A DNA stretch of 64,000 nt from the NCBI RefSeq assembly GCF_003651185.1, contig NZ_RCDC01000004.1, positions 2,528,659 to 2,592,658 of the forward strand, read 5' to 3'. The DNA is from Stenotrophomonas rhizophila. Its GTDB lineage: Bacteria > Pseudomonadota > Gammaproteobacteria > Xanthomonadales > Xanthomonadaceae. The notes beneath the pieces were generated by a model. It did no database searches. It saw only the letters and a program-made list of their open reading frames with translations, and was not told the DNA's origin. Shown one piece after another: positions 29,918-38,569 of this stretch (positions within the stretch are counted from its first letter, which is position 1; every line of letters starts with the position of its first letter). A program made the translations under genes and the position numbers.

Positions 29918-30883
29918 TCAGGCGTGATCGCCGAAATACTCGCGGCACCAGGCCACCACCGGCGGCAGACCGCGCTCGATCGGCATCGCCGGTTCATAGC
30001 CGAAAGCGTCATGCGCACGCGTGGTATCGGCCATGGTGCGGACCATGTCGCCGGGCTGCATCGGCTTGTAGACCTTCTGCGCCGGGCGTCCGGCCGCCGC
30101 CTCGATGACGCCGATGAAGTGCTCCAGCTCGATCGGCGTGTGGTTGCCGAGGTTGAACACCCGGTGCGGCACCGTTTCGCTGGACGGATGCGCCAGCGCG
30201 CCGAGGATGCCATCCACGATGTCGGAGACATGTGTGAAGTCGCGCTGCATTTTTCCGTCGTTGAACACGTCGATCGGCCGCCCGGCCAGGACCGCGCGCG
30301 AGAACAGCAGCGGTGCCATGTCCGGGCGGCCCCACGGGCCGTACACGGTGAAGAAGCGCAGGCCGGTGGCGTGCAGGCCATACAGCTGGGCATAGGTGTA
30401 GGCCATCAGCTCGTTGGCGGCCTTGGTCGCGGCGTACAGCGAGCGCGGCTTGTCGATGCGCTGGTCTTCGGAAAACGGCGGGGTCGCCGAATCGCCGTAC
30501 ACCGAGCTGCTCGAGGCGTACACCAGATGGGCCACGCCGCGATGGCGGCACAGTTCCAGCATGTTGACGAAGCCGGTCAGGTTGCTGTCGACGTAGGCAT
30601 GCGGGTTTTCCAGCGAATAGCGCACGCCGGCCTGTGCGGCCAGGTGGATGACGCGGGTCGGCTGGACCTCGTCGAACAGCGCGGCCAGGCCGTCGCGGTC
30701 GGTCAGGTCGAGCACGCGGATGTCCGCCTCCGGGCACAGCGCAGCCACGCGATCGCGCTTGATCTGCGGATCGTAGTAATCGTTGTAGTTGTCCAGGCCG
30801 ACGACGCGCTCACCGCGCTCAAGCAGGGCCTTGCAGGTGTTGGCGCCGATGAAACCGGCGGCGCCGGTCACGAGAATCGTCAT
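29918..30883 (-). CDS. NAD-dependent nucleotide-sugar epimerase (UDP-glucuronate 4-epimerase type)
   Basis: A 321-residue short-chain dehydrogenase/reductase of the extended class. NAD site GAAGFIGANTCKAL at residues 7-20; the segment VVGLDNYNDYYDPQIKRDRV is characteristic of UDP-glucuronate/galacturonate 4-epimerases. Catalytic Ser and YxxxK appear as YASSSSVYG and YAATKAANELM. The substrate loop RFFTVYGPWGRPDMA is also typical. It probably supplies UDP-galacturonate for envelope polysaccharide or lipid-linked transfer by the neighbouring glycosyltransferase. The start has no strong Shine-Dalgarno. Confidence 0.9.
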   Translation of the reverse strand: MTILVTGAAGFIGANTCKALLERGERVVGLDNYNDYYDPQIKRDRVAALCPEADIRVLDLTDRDGLAALFDEVQPTRVIHLAAQAGVRYSLENPHAYVDSNLTGFVNMLELCRHRGVAHLVYASSSSVYGDSATPPFSEDQRIDKPRSLYAATKAANELMAYTYAQLYGLHATGLRFFTVYGPWGRPDMAPLLFSRAVLAGRPIDVFNDGKMQRDFTHVSDIVDGILGALAHPSSETVPHRVFNLGNHTPIELEHFIGVIEAAAGRPAQKVYKPMQPGDMVRTMADTTRAHDAFGYEPAMPIERGLPPVVAWCREYFGDHA

Positions 30884-30969
30884 GGGGTCTGTCCGTCATG
30901 CAGCCACGTATCAATACAGTGTTTTGCCGGAACGCACGCGTGGCGATCCGCGCATCCCGGTGGCCCGCC

Positions 30970-31278
30970 TCACCAGAGGCTGAGCGGCGCTTCCTTGGCC
31001 AGGGTGGCCTTGCGTTCCTTGCTGAAATCCCACCACGGCCGCGGCGCCTCGCCCTGCATGAAACGCAGCACCGACAGAAATACATCGATCACACAGGGGT
31101 CGTGCATCACCCCGGTGCGCAGACACAGCTGCGCGTACATGTCGTAGGCATCGCGACCGCGCAGATGCGCTGGCACGCGGATGCCGATCAGACGGAGATC
31201 TTTCTCACAGGCCGGCCCGACATTCGGCAGGTCGGTCAGACGCAACAGATGGTTGCGGTCGACCTTGGTGGGGTTCAT
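30970..31278 (-). CDS. Cdd1-like helix-hairpin-helix protein
   Basis: A 102-residue protein of the Cdd1 (pathogenicity-locus) family. HhH region LLRLTDLPNVGPACEKDLRL (residues 11-30) followed by the family block DAYDMYAQLCLRTGVMHDPC and DVFLSVLRFMQGEAPRPWWD, then FSKERKATL. The helix-hairpin-helix suggests nucleic-acid contact, but the role is unknown. It follows parB by 35 bases on the same strand and may be cotranscribed with parAB. AGAGGA precedes the ATG at about 13 bases. Confidence 0.85.
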   Translation of the reverse strand: MNPTKVDRNHLLRLTDLPNVGPACEKDLRLIGIRVPAHLRGRDAYDMYAQLCLRTGVMHDPCVIDVFLSVLRFMQGEAPRPWWDFSKERKATLAKEAPLSLW

Positions 31279-31313
31279 TGGTTGGGGGAAATCCTCTGAC
31301 GCCTGCGGGGGAC

Positions 31314-32237
31314 TCAGCCCTTCTGTGCGCGAAGTCGGTCGAGCACGCCATCCAGCGTGTCCAGGTCGGTGTAATGGATGATCAGCTTGCCCTTGCCGCC
31401 ACGGCCATGGGCGATCGCCACGCGGGCGCCCAGCGACTCGGACAACTCGGTTTCCAGCGAAGCGATATCGGCCTGCGGCGCGGCGGCGGTGGGCTTCTTG
31501 CGCAGCGCGCCGGGCACTTTGCCAGCAGCGAACTGCTGCGCGCGGTGTTCCACTTCGCGCACCGACCAGCCCTGGTCGGCCGCTTCCTGGGCCAGCTTGC
31601 TGGCCAGTTCCGGTGCCAGGGTGAGCAGCGCGCGGGCATGGCCCATTTCCAGCCGGCGGGTTTCCAGCAGCAGGCGGATCGCGATCGGCAGCTCCAGCAG
31701 GCGCAGCAGGTTGGACACCGCCGCGCGCGAGCGGCCGACGGCCTGGGCGGCTTCGGCATGGGTGAGGGCGAACTCGCTGATCAGCCGCTGCAGCGCTTCG
31801 GCTTCTTCGAGCGGATTGAGGTCTTCGCGCTGGATGTTCTCGATCAGCGCCATCGCGATGACGGTGCGGTCTTCCAGCTCGCGCACCACCACCGGTACTT
31901 CATCCAGACCGGCCAGCTGCGACGCGCGCCAACGGCGTTCGCCGGCCACGATCTCGAAGCTGTCCGCGCCCAGCTGGCGGACCAGGATCGGCTGGATCAC
32001 GCCCTGCGCCTTGATCGACTCGGCCAGCTCGGCAAGCTTGGTCTCGTCCATGTCGCGGCGCGGCTGGTATTTGCCCGGCTGCAGATGACCGACCGGCAGC
32101 TTGCGCAGGCGTTCACCCGGCAGCGGTTCGACCACGGCCGCCGCCTGCACCTGTGTCACCGCCCCCTTGGGCCCCAACAGCGCGTCGAGGCCACGGCCGA
32201 GGCCGCGTTTCTTGCCGAGGGCAGGCTTGGTGCTCAT
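31314..32237 (-). CDS. parB: Chromosome partitioning protein ParB
   Basis: A 307-residue CTP-dependent DNA clamp that loads at parS and spreads. N-terminus GLGRGLDALLGPKG is the ParA-interacting segment. The CTPase core holds LPVGHLQPGKYQPRRDMDET, FEIVAGERRWRASQLAGLDE (GERRW/GERR motif) and VIAMALIENIQREDLNPLEE. The central HTH reads ALTHAEAAQAVGRSRAAVSN. The C-terminal dimerisation domain ends GKGKLIIHYTDLDTLDGVLD. Its ATG overlaps the parA stop (TGATG). The start at 32237 matches all known ParB N-termini; longer frames are not coding. Confidence 0.96.
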   Translation of the reverse strand: MSTKPALGKKRGLGRGLDALLGPKGAVTQVQAAAVVEPLPGERLRKLPVGHLQPGKYQPRRDMDETKLAELAESIKAQGVIQPILVRQLGADSFEIVAGERRWRASQLAGLDEVPVVVRELEDRTVIAMALIENIQREDLNPLEEAEALQRLISEFALTHAEAAQAVGRSRAAVSNLLRLLELPIAIRLLLETRRLEMGHARALLTLAPELASKLAQEAADQGWSVREVEHRAQQFAAGKVPGALRKKPTAAAPQADIASLETELSESLGARVAIAHGRGGKGKLIIHYTDLDTLDGVLDRLRAQKG

Positions 32238-33034
32238 CAGGCGGTCTCCATGGCCTTGTCGGCCTTCTTGCGTTGGTTGTTGCGACGGATGATCTCGCCG
32301 GCCAGGCCGAGATAGGCAACGCCACCGCGCGAGGCACGGTCGTACCCGACGATGCTCTGGCCATGGCTGGGCGCCTCGGCCAGGCGCACGTTGCGCGGCA
32401 CGATGGTGCGGAACACCTGCTCGCCGAAGTGCTCGGTCAGCTCGGCCGACACGGCATTGGCCAGGTTGTTGCGCACATCGAACATGGTCCGCAGCACCCC
32501 CTCGATCTCCAGCGCGGGATTGAGGTTGGCACGCAGCGCTTCGATGGTTTCCACCAGCGCGCTCAGGCCTTCCAGCGCGTAGTACTCGCACTGCATCGGC
32601 ACGATCACCGAATCGGCGGCGGCCAGCGCGTTGAGCGTCAGCAGCGACAGCGCCGGCGGGCAGTCGATCAGGATGTAGTCGTATTCGTCACGGATCGGGG
32701 CCAGCGCGCGCTTGAGGCGCTGCTCGCGCTCGCTCTGGTCCATCAGCTGGATCTCGGCGGCGGTCAGGTCGATGTTGCCCGGGAGCAGGTCGAAACCTTC
32801 CGGCGTCTTGACCCGGACCTCGGCCGCGGTGCTTTCGCCCAGCAGCAGGTCACAGGTGGAGGCGGCGACTTCGCGCTTGTCCACGCCGCTGCCCATGGTC
32901 GCATTGCCTTGGGAATCGAGGTCGACAAGAAGCACGCGCTTGGGTGCAGCAGCCAGGGAGGCGGCCAGATTGACGGCGGTCGTGGTCTTGCCGACGCCAC
33001 CTTTCTGGTTGGCGATGGCGATGATGCGGGCCAT
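32237..33034 (-). CDS. parA: Chromosome partitioning ATPase ParA/Soj
   Basis: A 265-residue ParA/MinD-family ATPase. The deviant Walker A is IIAIANQKGGVGKTTTAVNL (residues 3-22), followed by LLVDLDSQGNATMGSG and DYILIDCPPALSLLTLNALA (Walker B and signature). The C-terminus has SHGQSIVGYDRASRGG. The start at 33034 is chosen because GAGG precedes it at eight bases; an ATG 15 bases upstream (33049) is possible. It follows rsmG and leads into parB, the conserved gidB-parA-parB order normally near oriC. Confidence 0.95.
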   Translation of the reverse strand: MARIIAIANQKGGVGKTTTAVNLAASLAAAPKRVLLVDLDSQGNATMGSGVDKREVAASTCDLLLGESTAAEVRVKTPEGFDLLPGNIDLTAAEIQLMDQSEREQRLKRALAPIRDEYDYILIDCPPALSLLTLNALAAADSVIVPMQCEYYALEGLSALVETIEALRANLNPALEIEGVLRTMFDVRNNLANAVSAELTEHFGEQVFRTIVPRNVRLAEAPSHGQSIVGYDRASRGGVAYLGLAGEIIRRNNQRKKADKAMETA

Positions 33035-33234
33035 GCGGGTGAGCCTCATCGGCAGGGAGTGGGACTGGTCATTATGCGTATATGGGGCGTGTCATGCACT
33101 GTGAGATGCGTGGCAGGCACGCGCCGCAATGCCGCAGCGACGCCCACGGGCACGCCGACGGCGCCGCATGGGGCCATCGCGGGAAGGGGCGGGACGACCG
33201 TGGGGCGGGCGCTGCGGGCAGCGAAGTCACCGGC

Positions 33235-33873
33235 TCACGGGCCGATGACCACCACCAGATGACGTTCGCCGGTCAATCCAGGGACGCTCAAGGGCAGCAC
33301 CTGCTCGACCGACCAGCCGGCCGGCAGCTGCGCGATCTCGTCGTGCGGGTACACGCCTTTCATCGCCAGCAGGCGGCCGCCCGGGCGCAGCAGATGCCCA
33401 CCGACCCGGATGATCCCGGCCAGGGTATCCATCGCGCGGGCGGTCAGATGGTCGTAGGCGGCCGGTTCGGCCAGCGACTCGGCACGCGACTCGGCCACGC
33501 GGGCGTTGCCCAGGCCCAGCTGGCGCACGGCCTCGCGCATGAAGCGGGCTTTCTTGCCGTTGCTCTCGACCAGGGTCACCTGCAACTGCGGGCGCGCGAT
33601 CGCCAGCGGGATGCCCGGCAGCCCGGGGCCGGTGCCCAGATCGGCCAGGGTGCCGGTCTCCAGGTACGGCTGCATCGCCAGCGAATCGAGCAGATGGCGG
33701 GTCACCATCTCCAGCGGATCGCGGATGGCGGTCAGGTTGTAGGTGCGGTTCCAGCGGTCGAGCAGGGTCAGGTAGGTCAGCAGCGGTGGTGCCAGCGCGG
33801 CGTCCAGCTGCATGGCGGCCAGGCCGCGCTCAAGCGCATCGGCCACGCCAGCGGGGAGGGTGTGTTCTGTCAT
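33235..33873 (-). CDS. rsmG: 16S rRNA (guanine527-N7)-methyltransferase
   Basis: A 212-residue SAM-dependent methyltransferase (GidB) that modifies G527 of 16S rRNA; its loss gives low-level streptomycin resistance. Rossmann motif [18 protein letters not shown] (about residues 71-87), with upstream [20 protein letters not shown] and downstream [20 protein letters not shown]. The motif VAESRAESL and TARAMDTL agree with RsmG. The shorter start at 33873 is used because it fits the family length; 185 bases, without any other feature, separate it from parA. Confidence 0.95.
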   Translation of the reverse strand: MTEHTLPAGVADALERGLAAMQLDAALAPPLLTYLTLLDRWNRTYNLTAIRDPLEMVTRHLLDSLAMQPYLETGTLADLGTGPGLPGIPLAIARPQLQVTLVESNGKKARFMREAVRQLGLGNARVAESRAESLAEPAAYDHLTARAMDTLAGIIRVGGHLLRPGGRLLAMKGVYPHDEIAQLPAGWSVEQVLPLSVPGLTGERHLVVVIGP

Positions 33874-33893
33874 GGCACCATTATCGCAGGTCG

Positions 33894-33916
33894 GTAGAGC
33901 CGACCGTTGGTCGGCT
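33894..33916 (+). repeat. GTAG-type REP element, second class
   Basis: GTAG followed by the hairpin AGCCGACC-GTT-GGTCGGCT. This class (core GACCGTTGGTC) differs from the CCGGCCGCTGGCCGG class elsewhere in the window. It lies between rsmG and the phosphopantetheinyl transferase. Confidence 0.85.
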
Positions 33917-33923
33917 GCCCATC

Positions 33924-34523
33924 TCACATCGCATGCCAGGCCAGCGCGGCGCGGAAATGATCGGCCGCCTGCCACTCGTGCAGGTGCCAGCGCTCGGCCG
34001 GGCCCAGTTCCGGATCACACCAGGCCAGGTGCAGGCCACCGTCGATGCCGGGCGCGAGCTGCAGCCGGTGCAGACCGAAGGAGATGCCCTGCCCCTGCGC
34101 CTTCAACAGCGCTTCCTTGGCGCACCACACGCGGAAGAACCAATGGTTGCGGGCGTTCTCGTCCAGCGATTCCAGCCAGGCGATCTCGGCCGGGTGGAAG
34201 AAGCGCTGCACGATGTCCAGCATCCGTGGGCGCGGGCGCAGGGGTTCCAGGTCAACGCCGAGGCGGACGCCTTCACCGAGAGCGACCAGCAGCTGCCCGT
34301 GGCTGTGGCTCCAGCCGGTGCCGACATGCGCCAACGGGCCATGCAGCGCCGGCCGGCCGCGCGGGTCGCGCTGCAGCGGCAGGTCCTCCGGCGCCCCGCC
34401 CAGCTGCTCGGCCAGCAGCACCCGGGCCTGAGGCTCGCCCCGGGTGCCCGGCACATGCGGCAGGCGCCAGACCGTGACCGGGCCGAAGCGCCACGGGCCG
34501 TCCAGGGTGGCCGGCAGGGTCAT
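33924..34523 (-). CDS. 4'-phosphopantetheinyl transferase superfamily protein
   Basis: A 199-residue Sfp/AcpT-type transferase that moves 4'-phosphopantetheine from CoA to a carrier protein. The two motifs are [20 protein letters not shown] (GVDLE with magnesium-binding Asp) and [20 protein letters not shown] (WxxKEA). The upstream block [16 protein letters not shown] segment ([18 protein letters not shown]) contains the conserved SHS. Length (about 200) is normal for the Sfp group. No polyketide or peptide synthase gene lies in the window, so the acceptor may be encoded elsewhere. The start at 34523 is the first plausible ATG. Confidence 0.9.
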   Translation of the reverse strand: MTLPATLDGPWRFGPVTVWRLPHVPGTRGEPQARVLLAEQLGGAPEDLPLQRDPRGRPALHGPLAHVGTGWSHSHGQLLVALGEGVRLGVDLEPLRPRPRMLDIVQRFFHPAEIAWLESLDENARNHWFFRVWCAKEALLKAQGQGISFGLHRLQLAPGIDGGLHLAWCDPELGPAERWHLHEWQAADHFRAALAWHAM

Positions 34524-34613
34524 GCGAACACCCCGAAAAGAGCACTGCACGGTGACTTCACGGCACGTACCGTCAACTGGCCCGGTGCCATCCACTTATT
34601 GGGAGTCAACGTC

Positions 34614-34865
34614 ATGGGCATCATCATCTGGTTGATCGTCGGCGGTATCGTGGGCTGGCTTGCGAGCATCATCATGCGGCGCGATGCACAGCAGGGCATC
34701 ATCCTGAACATCGTGGTCGGCATCGTCGGCGCGCTGATTGCCGGCTACTTTTTCGGCGGTGGCATCAATGAAGCGATCACCATCCGCACCTTCCTGTACT
34801 CGTTGATCGGCGCCGTGATCCTGCTCGCGATCGTGAATCTGTTTACGCGTCGAAGCGTCCGGTAA
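34614..34865 (+). CDS. GlsB/YeaQ/YmgE family membrane protein
   Basis: An 83-residue protein with three hydrophobic segments (GIIIWLIVGGIVGWLASIIM; GIILNIVVGIVGALIAGYFF; FLYSLIGAVILLAIVNLF) and the Gly-rich pattern of the transglycosylase-associated (YeaQ/YmgE) family. Members are stress-related small inner-membrane proteins. GGGAG lies eight bases before the ATG; a hairpin terminator follows its stop. Confidence 0.9.
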   Translation: MGIIIWLIVGGIVGWLASIIMRRDAQQGIILNIVVGIVGALIAGYFFGGGINEAITIRTFLYSLIGAVILLAIVNLFTRRSVR

Positions 34866-34894
34866 CGAACGCACGTACAACGTGTGATCGACAG

Positions 34895-34920
34895 GGCCCG
34901 GCACTGCCGGGCCTTGTTGT
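34895..34920 (+). terminator. Intrinsic terminator after the GlsB-type gene
   Basis: GGCCCGGC-ACT-GCCGGGCC forms a perfect 8-bp stem followed by TTGTTGTTT on the plus strand. It also lies eight bases downstream of the xthA stop on the other strand, where a T run is missing. Confidence 0.75.
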
Positions 34921-34928
34921 TTCCGCGG

Positions 34929-35696
34929 TCAGCCCAGCTGCACCCAGGCCGGGGCGTGGTCGCTGGGGCGCTCCCAGGTACGCGGCTCACGGTCGATGCC
35001 CGAGCCCAGCGCGCGCGCCTTGAGCGCGTCGGAGACCAGGGTCAGGTCGATGCGCAGGCCGAGGTTGCGACGGAAGCCGGCCGCCCGGTAGTCCCACCAG
35101 CTGAACACGCCCTCTTCCTCGCTGTGCAGGCGGAAGGCATCGTGCAGGCCCAGATTCAGCAGCTTGTTCAGGGCACCGCGCTCGGCGGTGGAGGTCAGGA
35201 TGTGGTTCTCGTTCCAGACCAGCGGGTCGTGCACGTCGCGGGCATCGGGCGCGATGTTGAAGTCACCCATCACCACCAGCTCCGGGTACCTGGCCAGCTC
35301 GGCCTCGACCCAGGCATGCACGGCCTCAAGCCAGCGCAGCTTGTAGGCGTACTTGTCGGTGCCCACGTCCTGGCCGTTGACCACGTACAGGTTGATGATG
35401 CGCACGCCGTTGACGGTGCCGGCGATGGCACGCTTCTGCTCATCCTCGAAACCGGGAATGCCGATCTGCACGTCCTGCGCCGGCTCGCGGGAGAGCAGCG
35501 CGACGCCGTTGTAGGTCTTCTGCCCGGCAAACACGCTGCGGTAGCCCAGCCCGGCCAGCACCGCGTCGGGGAACTTGTGGTCCTCCATCTTGGTTTCCTG
35601 GATGCCGACCACGTCCGGCGCGAACGCCGTGAGCCATTGTTCCAGGTGCGGCAGGCGCACGTTGAGCGAGTTGACGTTCCAGGAGGCGATTTTCAT
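34929..35696 (-). CDS. xthA: Exodeoxyribonuclease III
   Basis: A 255-residue AP endonuclease/3'-5' exonuclease of base-excision repair. Starts MKIASWNVNSLNVRLPHLEQ (metal Asn), followed by VVGIQETKMEDHKFPDAVLA (catalytic Glu), VMGDFNIAPDARDVHDP (Asp/Asn), and RIDLTLVSDAL and SDHAPAWVQLG (catalytic Asp-His pair). All active-site residues are present. Single gene, terminated by the hairpin shared with the GlsB-type gene. Confidence 0.96.
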   Translation of the reverse strand: MKIASWNVNSLNVRLPHLEQWLTAFAPDVVGIQETKMEDHKFPDAVLAGLGYRSVFAGQKTYNGVALLSREPAQDVQIGIPGFEDEQKRAIAGTVNGVRIINLYVVNGQDVGTDKYAYKLRWLEAVHAWVEAELARYPELVVMGDFNIAPDARDVHDPLVWNENHILTSTAERGALNKLLNLGLHDAFRLHSEEEGVFSWWDYRAAGFRRNLGLRIDLTLVSDALKARALGSGIDREPRTWERPSDHAPAWVQLG

Positions 35697-35734
35697 GCGG
35701 GCATTCTACCTGTGGCGCGCGCCGGGCAGCCACG

Positions 35735-35757
35735 GTAGTGCCGGCCGCTGGCCGGCA
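35735..35757 (+). repeat. GTAG-type REP element
   Basis: GTAG plus GCCGGCCGCTGGCCGGC on the plus strand, between xthA and the next small gene. Confidence 0.85.
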
Positions 35758-35844
35758 GCCTCACGTGCTCGGGGCACGCAGATTTTTGCCACACGTCTGC
35801 GTCCCCCGCTAGGCTGTGAGTCACCCCAGTAGCGTAGATATCCC

Positions 35845-36180
35845 ATGGATGCAGATGCTTTCGTAGCAAAGTGGTACGCCGAGAAAGTGCGCCTGCTGGC
35901 CGCTGTATGGACCCCAGGCACGGCGTCCGCGGCAAGGGTCGCCGCGATGGAGCTGTCGCCCGATCAGACCCGGCAGTTGCGGGAGATGCTCGATGCGTTC
36001 ACCACCGACGCGCTGTACACCCTGCTGCTCGGGCTGGATGGCAGCGCCGCGCTGGGCGGTGACCAGCGCCACTACCCCCTGCTGGACGAGGACGGTTCGG
36101 TGATCGCCGAGGAAGGCGAGCTGGAAGCTGCGGCCTATGCGTGGTTCCACGACGGCCGGTCGTCGCAGGCGGGGCGTTGA
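35845..36180 (+). CDS. Small conserved-looking hypothetical protein
   Basis: A 111-residue soluble acidic protein. It begins MDADAFVAKWYAEKVRLLAA and shows a helical segment LSPDQTRQLREMLDAFTTDA followed by YTLLLGLDGSAALGG and a C-terminal LEAAAYAWFHDGR. No signal peptide. Codon use agrees with a real gene. I recognise no family. It is followed by a 255-bp non-coding stretch before the next gene. Confidence 0.65.
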   Translation: MDADAFVAKWYAEKVRLLAAVWTPGTASAARVAAMELSPDQTRQLREMLDAFTTDALYTLLLGLDGSAALGGDQRHYPLLDEDGSVIAEEGELEAAAYAWFHDGRSSQAGR

Positions 36181-36435
36181 GGGTGCTTTGCGCCACATGA
36201 CGTGATTGACCCGCAGCGTCACTCGCCAGCGGAGGCGCCGGGGCCAGCGGCGCAACACATTGTCCAGTGGGCAAGGGGATATCACGCTGTAAATGTCGCA
36301 GCTGCCTCGATTTCTGTAGGTGCTTTCGCACATCAAGGCGAGGAGCTTCCCCACTTGTATCGTTGTCGACCGGAGGAAGATTCTCGACATGCCGCCCGTG
36401 ACTGCAACATATGCCCGAAGGAGTTCCGACACCCC

Positions 36436-36951
36436 ATGCCCATTGAATTCGCCTTCCACGCGCTGAACTACAAAACGCTCGCTGCGGTGCTGCTGATCGG
36501 CGTCGTCCCGCTGCTGTTGGTCGGCATGGCGGTCTACTTCTTCGGGCAGGACAGAATTTCCCAGATAGCCGCACTCGGCGCCACCTCACTTGCCGTCATC
36601 ATCGGCCTGCTTGGCGTCTGGCAACTCAGCGCGATCCGACTGACGGCGGACGCCACGACCCTGACCGTGGGGGGCGGCGCGTACACCGTATCGGTCCCGA
36701 TGGCGCAGATTGATCTCTCCGCTGCACGCCGACGGCTGCCCGGCAGCAACGACACCCCACTGACCTTGCGAACCAATGGCATCGGCATGCCGGGCCTCTC
36801 ACTTGGGTGGTTCCGCACCAGCAACGGGAAGGCATTTGCCGCGGTGACGGATCCGGACAGGGTGGTGATCCTGCCGACGACGGCCGGTTACACGCTGCTG
36901 GTCTCCCCGGAGGATCCCGACGCGTTCCTGGCCGCGCTCAGGCGTCTTTAG
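36436..36951 (+). CDS. Small bPH-domain-like membrane protein
   Basis: A 171-residue protein with two membrane segments (LAAVLLIGVVPLLLVGMAVYF, residues 15-35, and ISQIAALGATSLAVIIGLLG, residues 40-60), followed by a soluble domain of beta-strand character (IRLTADATTLTVGGGAYTVS, VPMAQIDLSAAR, FAAVTDPDRVVILPTTAGYT, SPEDPDAFLAALRRL) resembling the bacterial PH-like domains that follow a TM pair. AAGGAG lies 11 bases before the ATG at 36436; reading upstream gives non-coding sequence. The PH assignment is tentative. Confidence 0.65.
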   Translation: MPIEFAFHALNYKTLAAVLLIGVVPLLLVGMAVYFFGQDRISQIAALGATSLAVIIGLLGVWQLSAIRLTADATTLTVGGGAYTVSVPMAQIDLSAARRRLPGSNDTPLTLRTNGIGMPGLSLGWFRTSNGKAFAAVTDPDRVVILPTTAGYTLLVSPEDPDAFLAALRRL

Positions 36952-36973
36952 CGGGCGTCCATGCCGGCGGCCC

Positions 36974-38389
36974 TCACCGCACCATCGCCTTCAACATCCC
37001 GGCGATCTTCGAATACGGCGGCTTGAGCAGATCGCTGGCGGCCCAGCGCGACTGCCACAGGATCGGCAGCTGCTTGCTCATCGCATCGAAACCGGCGCGC
37101 GCGTGATAGGCGCCCATGCCACTCGGGCCAACGCCGCCGAACGGCAGCCCATTGACCGCGAAATGCAGCAGCGTGTCGTTGACGGTGACGCCGCCAGCCA
37201 CGACCTGCGCCAGCACCCGTTCCACCTGCGTACGTTCGTGACTGAAGACGTACAGCGCCAACGGGCGGTCACGGGACTGCACGTCCGCGATGGCAGCGTC
37301 CAGATCCGGATACGCGCAGACCGGCAGGATCGGACCGAAGATCTCTTCGCGCATCAGGGCCAGATCGGCCGGCGGATCGAGCACGATGGTCGGCACGATC
37401 AGCCGCTCGCGCTGCGCACGCTCGGGATCGACCGTGGCCAGTTCGATCACCGGCACGCCCCGCGCGCGGGCTTCATCGAGATAGCCACGCAGGCGCTGGT
37501 ACTGGCCGTCGTGGATGATGCGCGTGTAATCGGCGGCGTCGCTGAAATCGCCATAGCGCGCCTGCACCTGGGTCTGCAGTTGCTGCACCAGTTCGCGCTG
37601 GCGATGGCCGTCGATCAACACGTAGTCCGGGGCGATGCAGGTCTGGCCGGCATTGAAGAATTTTCCGGTGGCCAGGCGCGCGGCCGCCTTCTCCAGCGGG
37701 TAATCGCTGCAGACGATGGCCGGGGATTTGCCCCCCAGCTCCAAGGTCAGCGGGGTGAGGTGCTCGGCGGCCGCCGCCATCACCTTGCGGCCGATGGTAG
37801 TGGAGCCGGTGAACACCAGGTGGTCCAGCGGCGAGCCGGCCACGGCGCTGGCGAGGTCTCCATCGCCCTGCACGACCGCCACCCGATCCGGGGCGAACAC
37901 GTCGGCCAGCAGCGACTGCAGGAAGGCGCTGGTGCGCGGCGTGTGCTCGGACGGCTTGAGGATCACGTGGTTGCCGGCGGCGATCGCGGTCGCCAGCGGA
38001 ATCAGGGCCAGGTTGACCGGATAGTTCCAGGGCGAGATCACCCCGACCACGCCCAGCGGCACCGGCCGGGTCTGGGCGCGCGCCGGCCAGAACCGCCAGC
38101 CGACGCCGACCCGGCGCGGGCGTATCCAGCCGCGCAGGTGGCTGCACAGGTGATCGATATCGCCCAGCACGGTCATGCCGTCGGCGATCAGTGATTCGTG
38201 GGTGGAGCGGTGGCCGAAATCGGCCGAGATCACCGCGGCCATCTCCGGCAGGCGCGCCTTGAGGGCGGCGCGCAGGCGCTGCAGGTCGTCGCGGCGCTGT
38301 TCCAGCGTCGGGCGGTTGGCCTGCCAAGCAGTACGCAGGGTCTGCAGGATCGCGGGAAGCGCGGCGGGATCGGTGTGGGCATCGCTCAT
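36974..38389 (-). CDS. Aldehyde dehydrogenase, coniferyl aldehyde dehydrogenase type
   Basis: A 471-residue class 3-like NAD(P)-dependent aldehyde dehydrogenase. The catalytic Glu is in TLELGGKSPAIVCSDYPLEK (about residue 220), and Cys in FFNAGQTCIAPDYVLI (about 253). NAD-binding residues are in GVVGVISPWNYPVNLALIPL and VFTGSTTIGRKVM. The context PWNYPVNL and the C-terminal FGGVGPSGMGAYHARAGFDA are typical for coniferyl aldehyde dehydrogenases (CalB) and fatty/aromatic aldehyde enzymes. Probably oxidises aromatic or long-chain aldehydes. Stands alone on the minus strand, flanked by REP elements. Confidence 0.92.
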   Translation of the reverse strand: MSDAHTDPAALPAILQTLRTAWQANRPTLEQRRDDLQRLRAALKARLPEMAAVISADFGHRSTHESLIADGMTVLGDIDHLCSHLRGWIRPRRVGVGWRFWPARAQTRPVPLGVVGVISPWNYPVNLALIPLATAIAAGNHVILKPSEHTPRTSAFLQSLLADVFAPDRVAVVQGDGDLASAVAGSPLDHLVFTGSTTIGRKVMAAAAEHLTPLTLELGGKSPAIVCSDYPLEKAAARLATGKFFNAGQTCIAPDYVLIDGHRQRELVQQLQTQVQARYGDFSDAADYTRIIHDGQYQRLRGYLDEARARGVPVIELATVDPERAQRERLIVPTIVLDPPADLALMREEIFGPILPVCAYPDLDAAIADVQSRDRPLALYVFSHERTQVERVLAQVVAGGVTVNDTLLHFAVNGLPFGGVGPSGMGAYHARAGFDAMSKQLPILWQSRWAASDLLKPPYSKIAGMLKAMVR

Positions 38390-38429
38390 GGGCCGACTAT
38401 AGCGGCAGGCTGCGTGACAGCGGGTCAGG

Positions 38430-38506
38430 GTAGTGCCGGCCGCTGGCCGGCAGCCTCACACGCTTCTCCGTAGGTTCATCGGGAGCCGGCCAGCGGCCGG
38501 CACTAC
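38430..38506. repeat. Inverted pair of GTAG-type REP elements
   Basis: A plus-strand copy (38430-38452) and a minus-strand copy (38484-38506) of GTAG plus GCCGGCCGCTGGCCGGC. Together they would form a long cruciform/hairpin between the aldehyde dehydrogenase start and the MFS transporter end. Confidence 0.9.
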
Positions 38507-38517
38507 CCCGGACACAG

Positions 38518-38547
38518 AAGGGGCCGCGATCTGCATCGCGGCCCCTT
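38518..38547. terminator. 13-bp hairpin after the MHS transporter
   Basis: AAGGGGCCGCGAT and ATCGCGGCCCCTT are perfectly complementary with a four-base loop, 23 bases downstream of the transporter's stop codon on the minus strand. There is no long T run in either direction, but the stem is very stable. Confidence 0.6.
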
Positions 38548-38569
38548 CGTCTTGCCATGTGGATCACCG

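Noticed and set aside
33050..33234. Possible parS site near parAB
   Set aside because: No sequence close to the TGTTTCACGTGAAACA-type palindrome is visible in this gap or the neighbouring genes.
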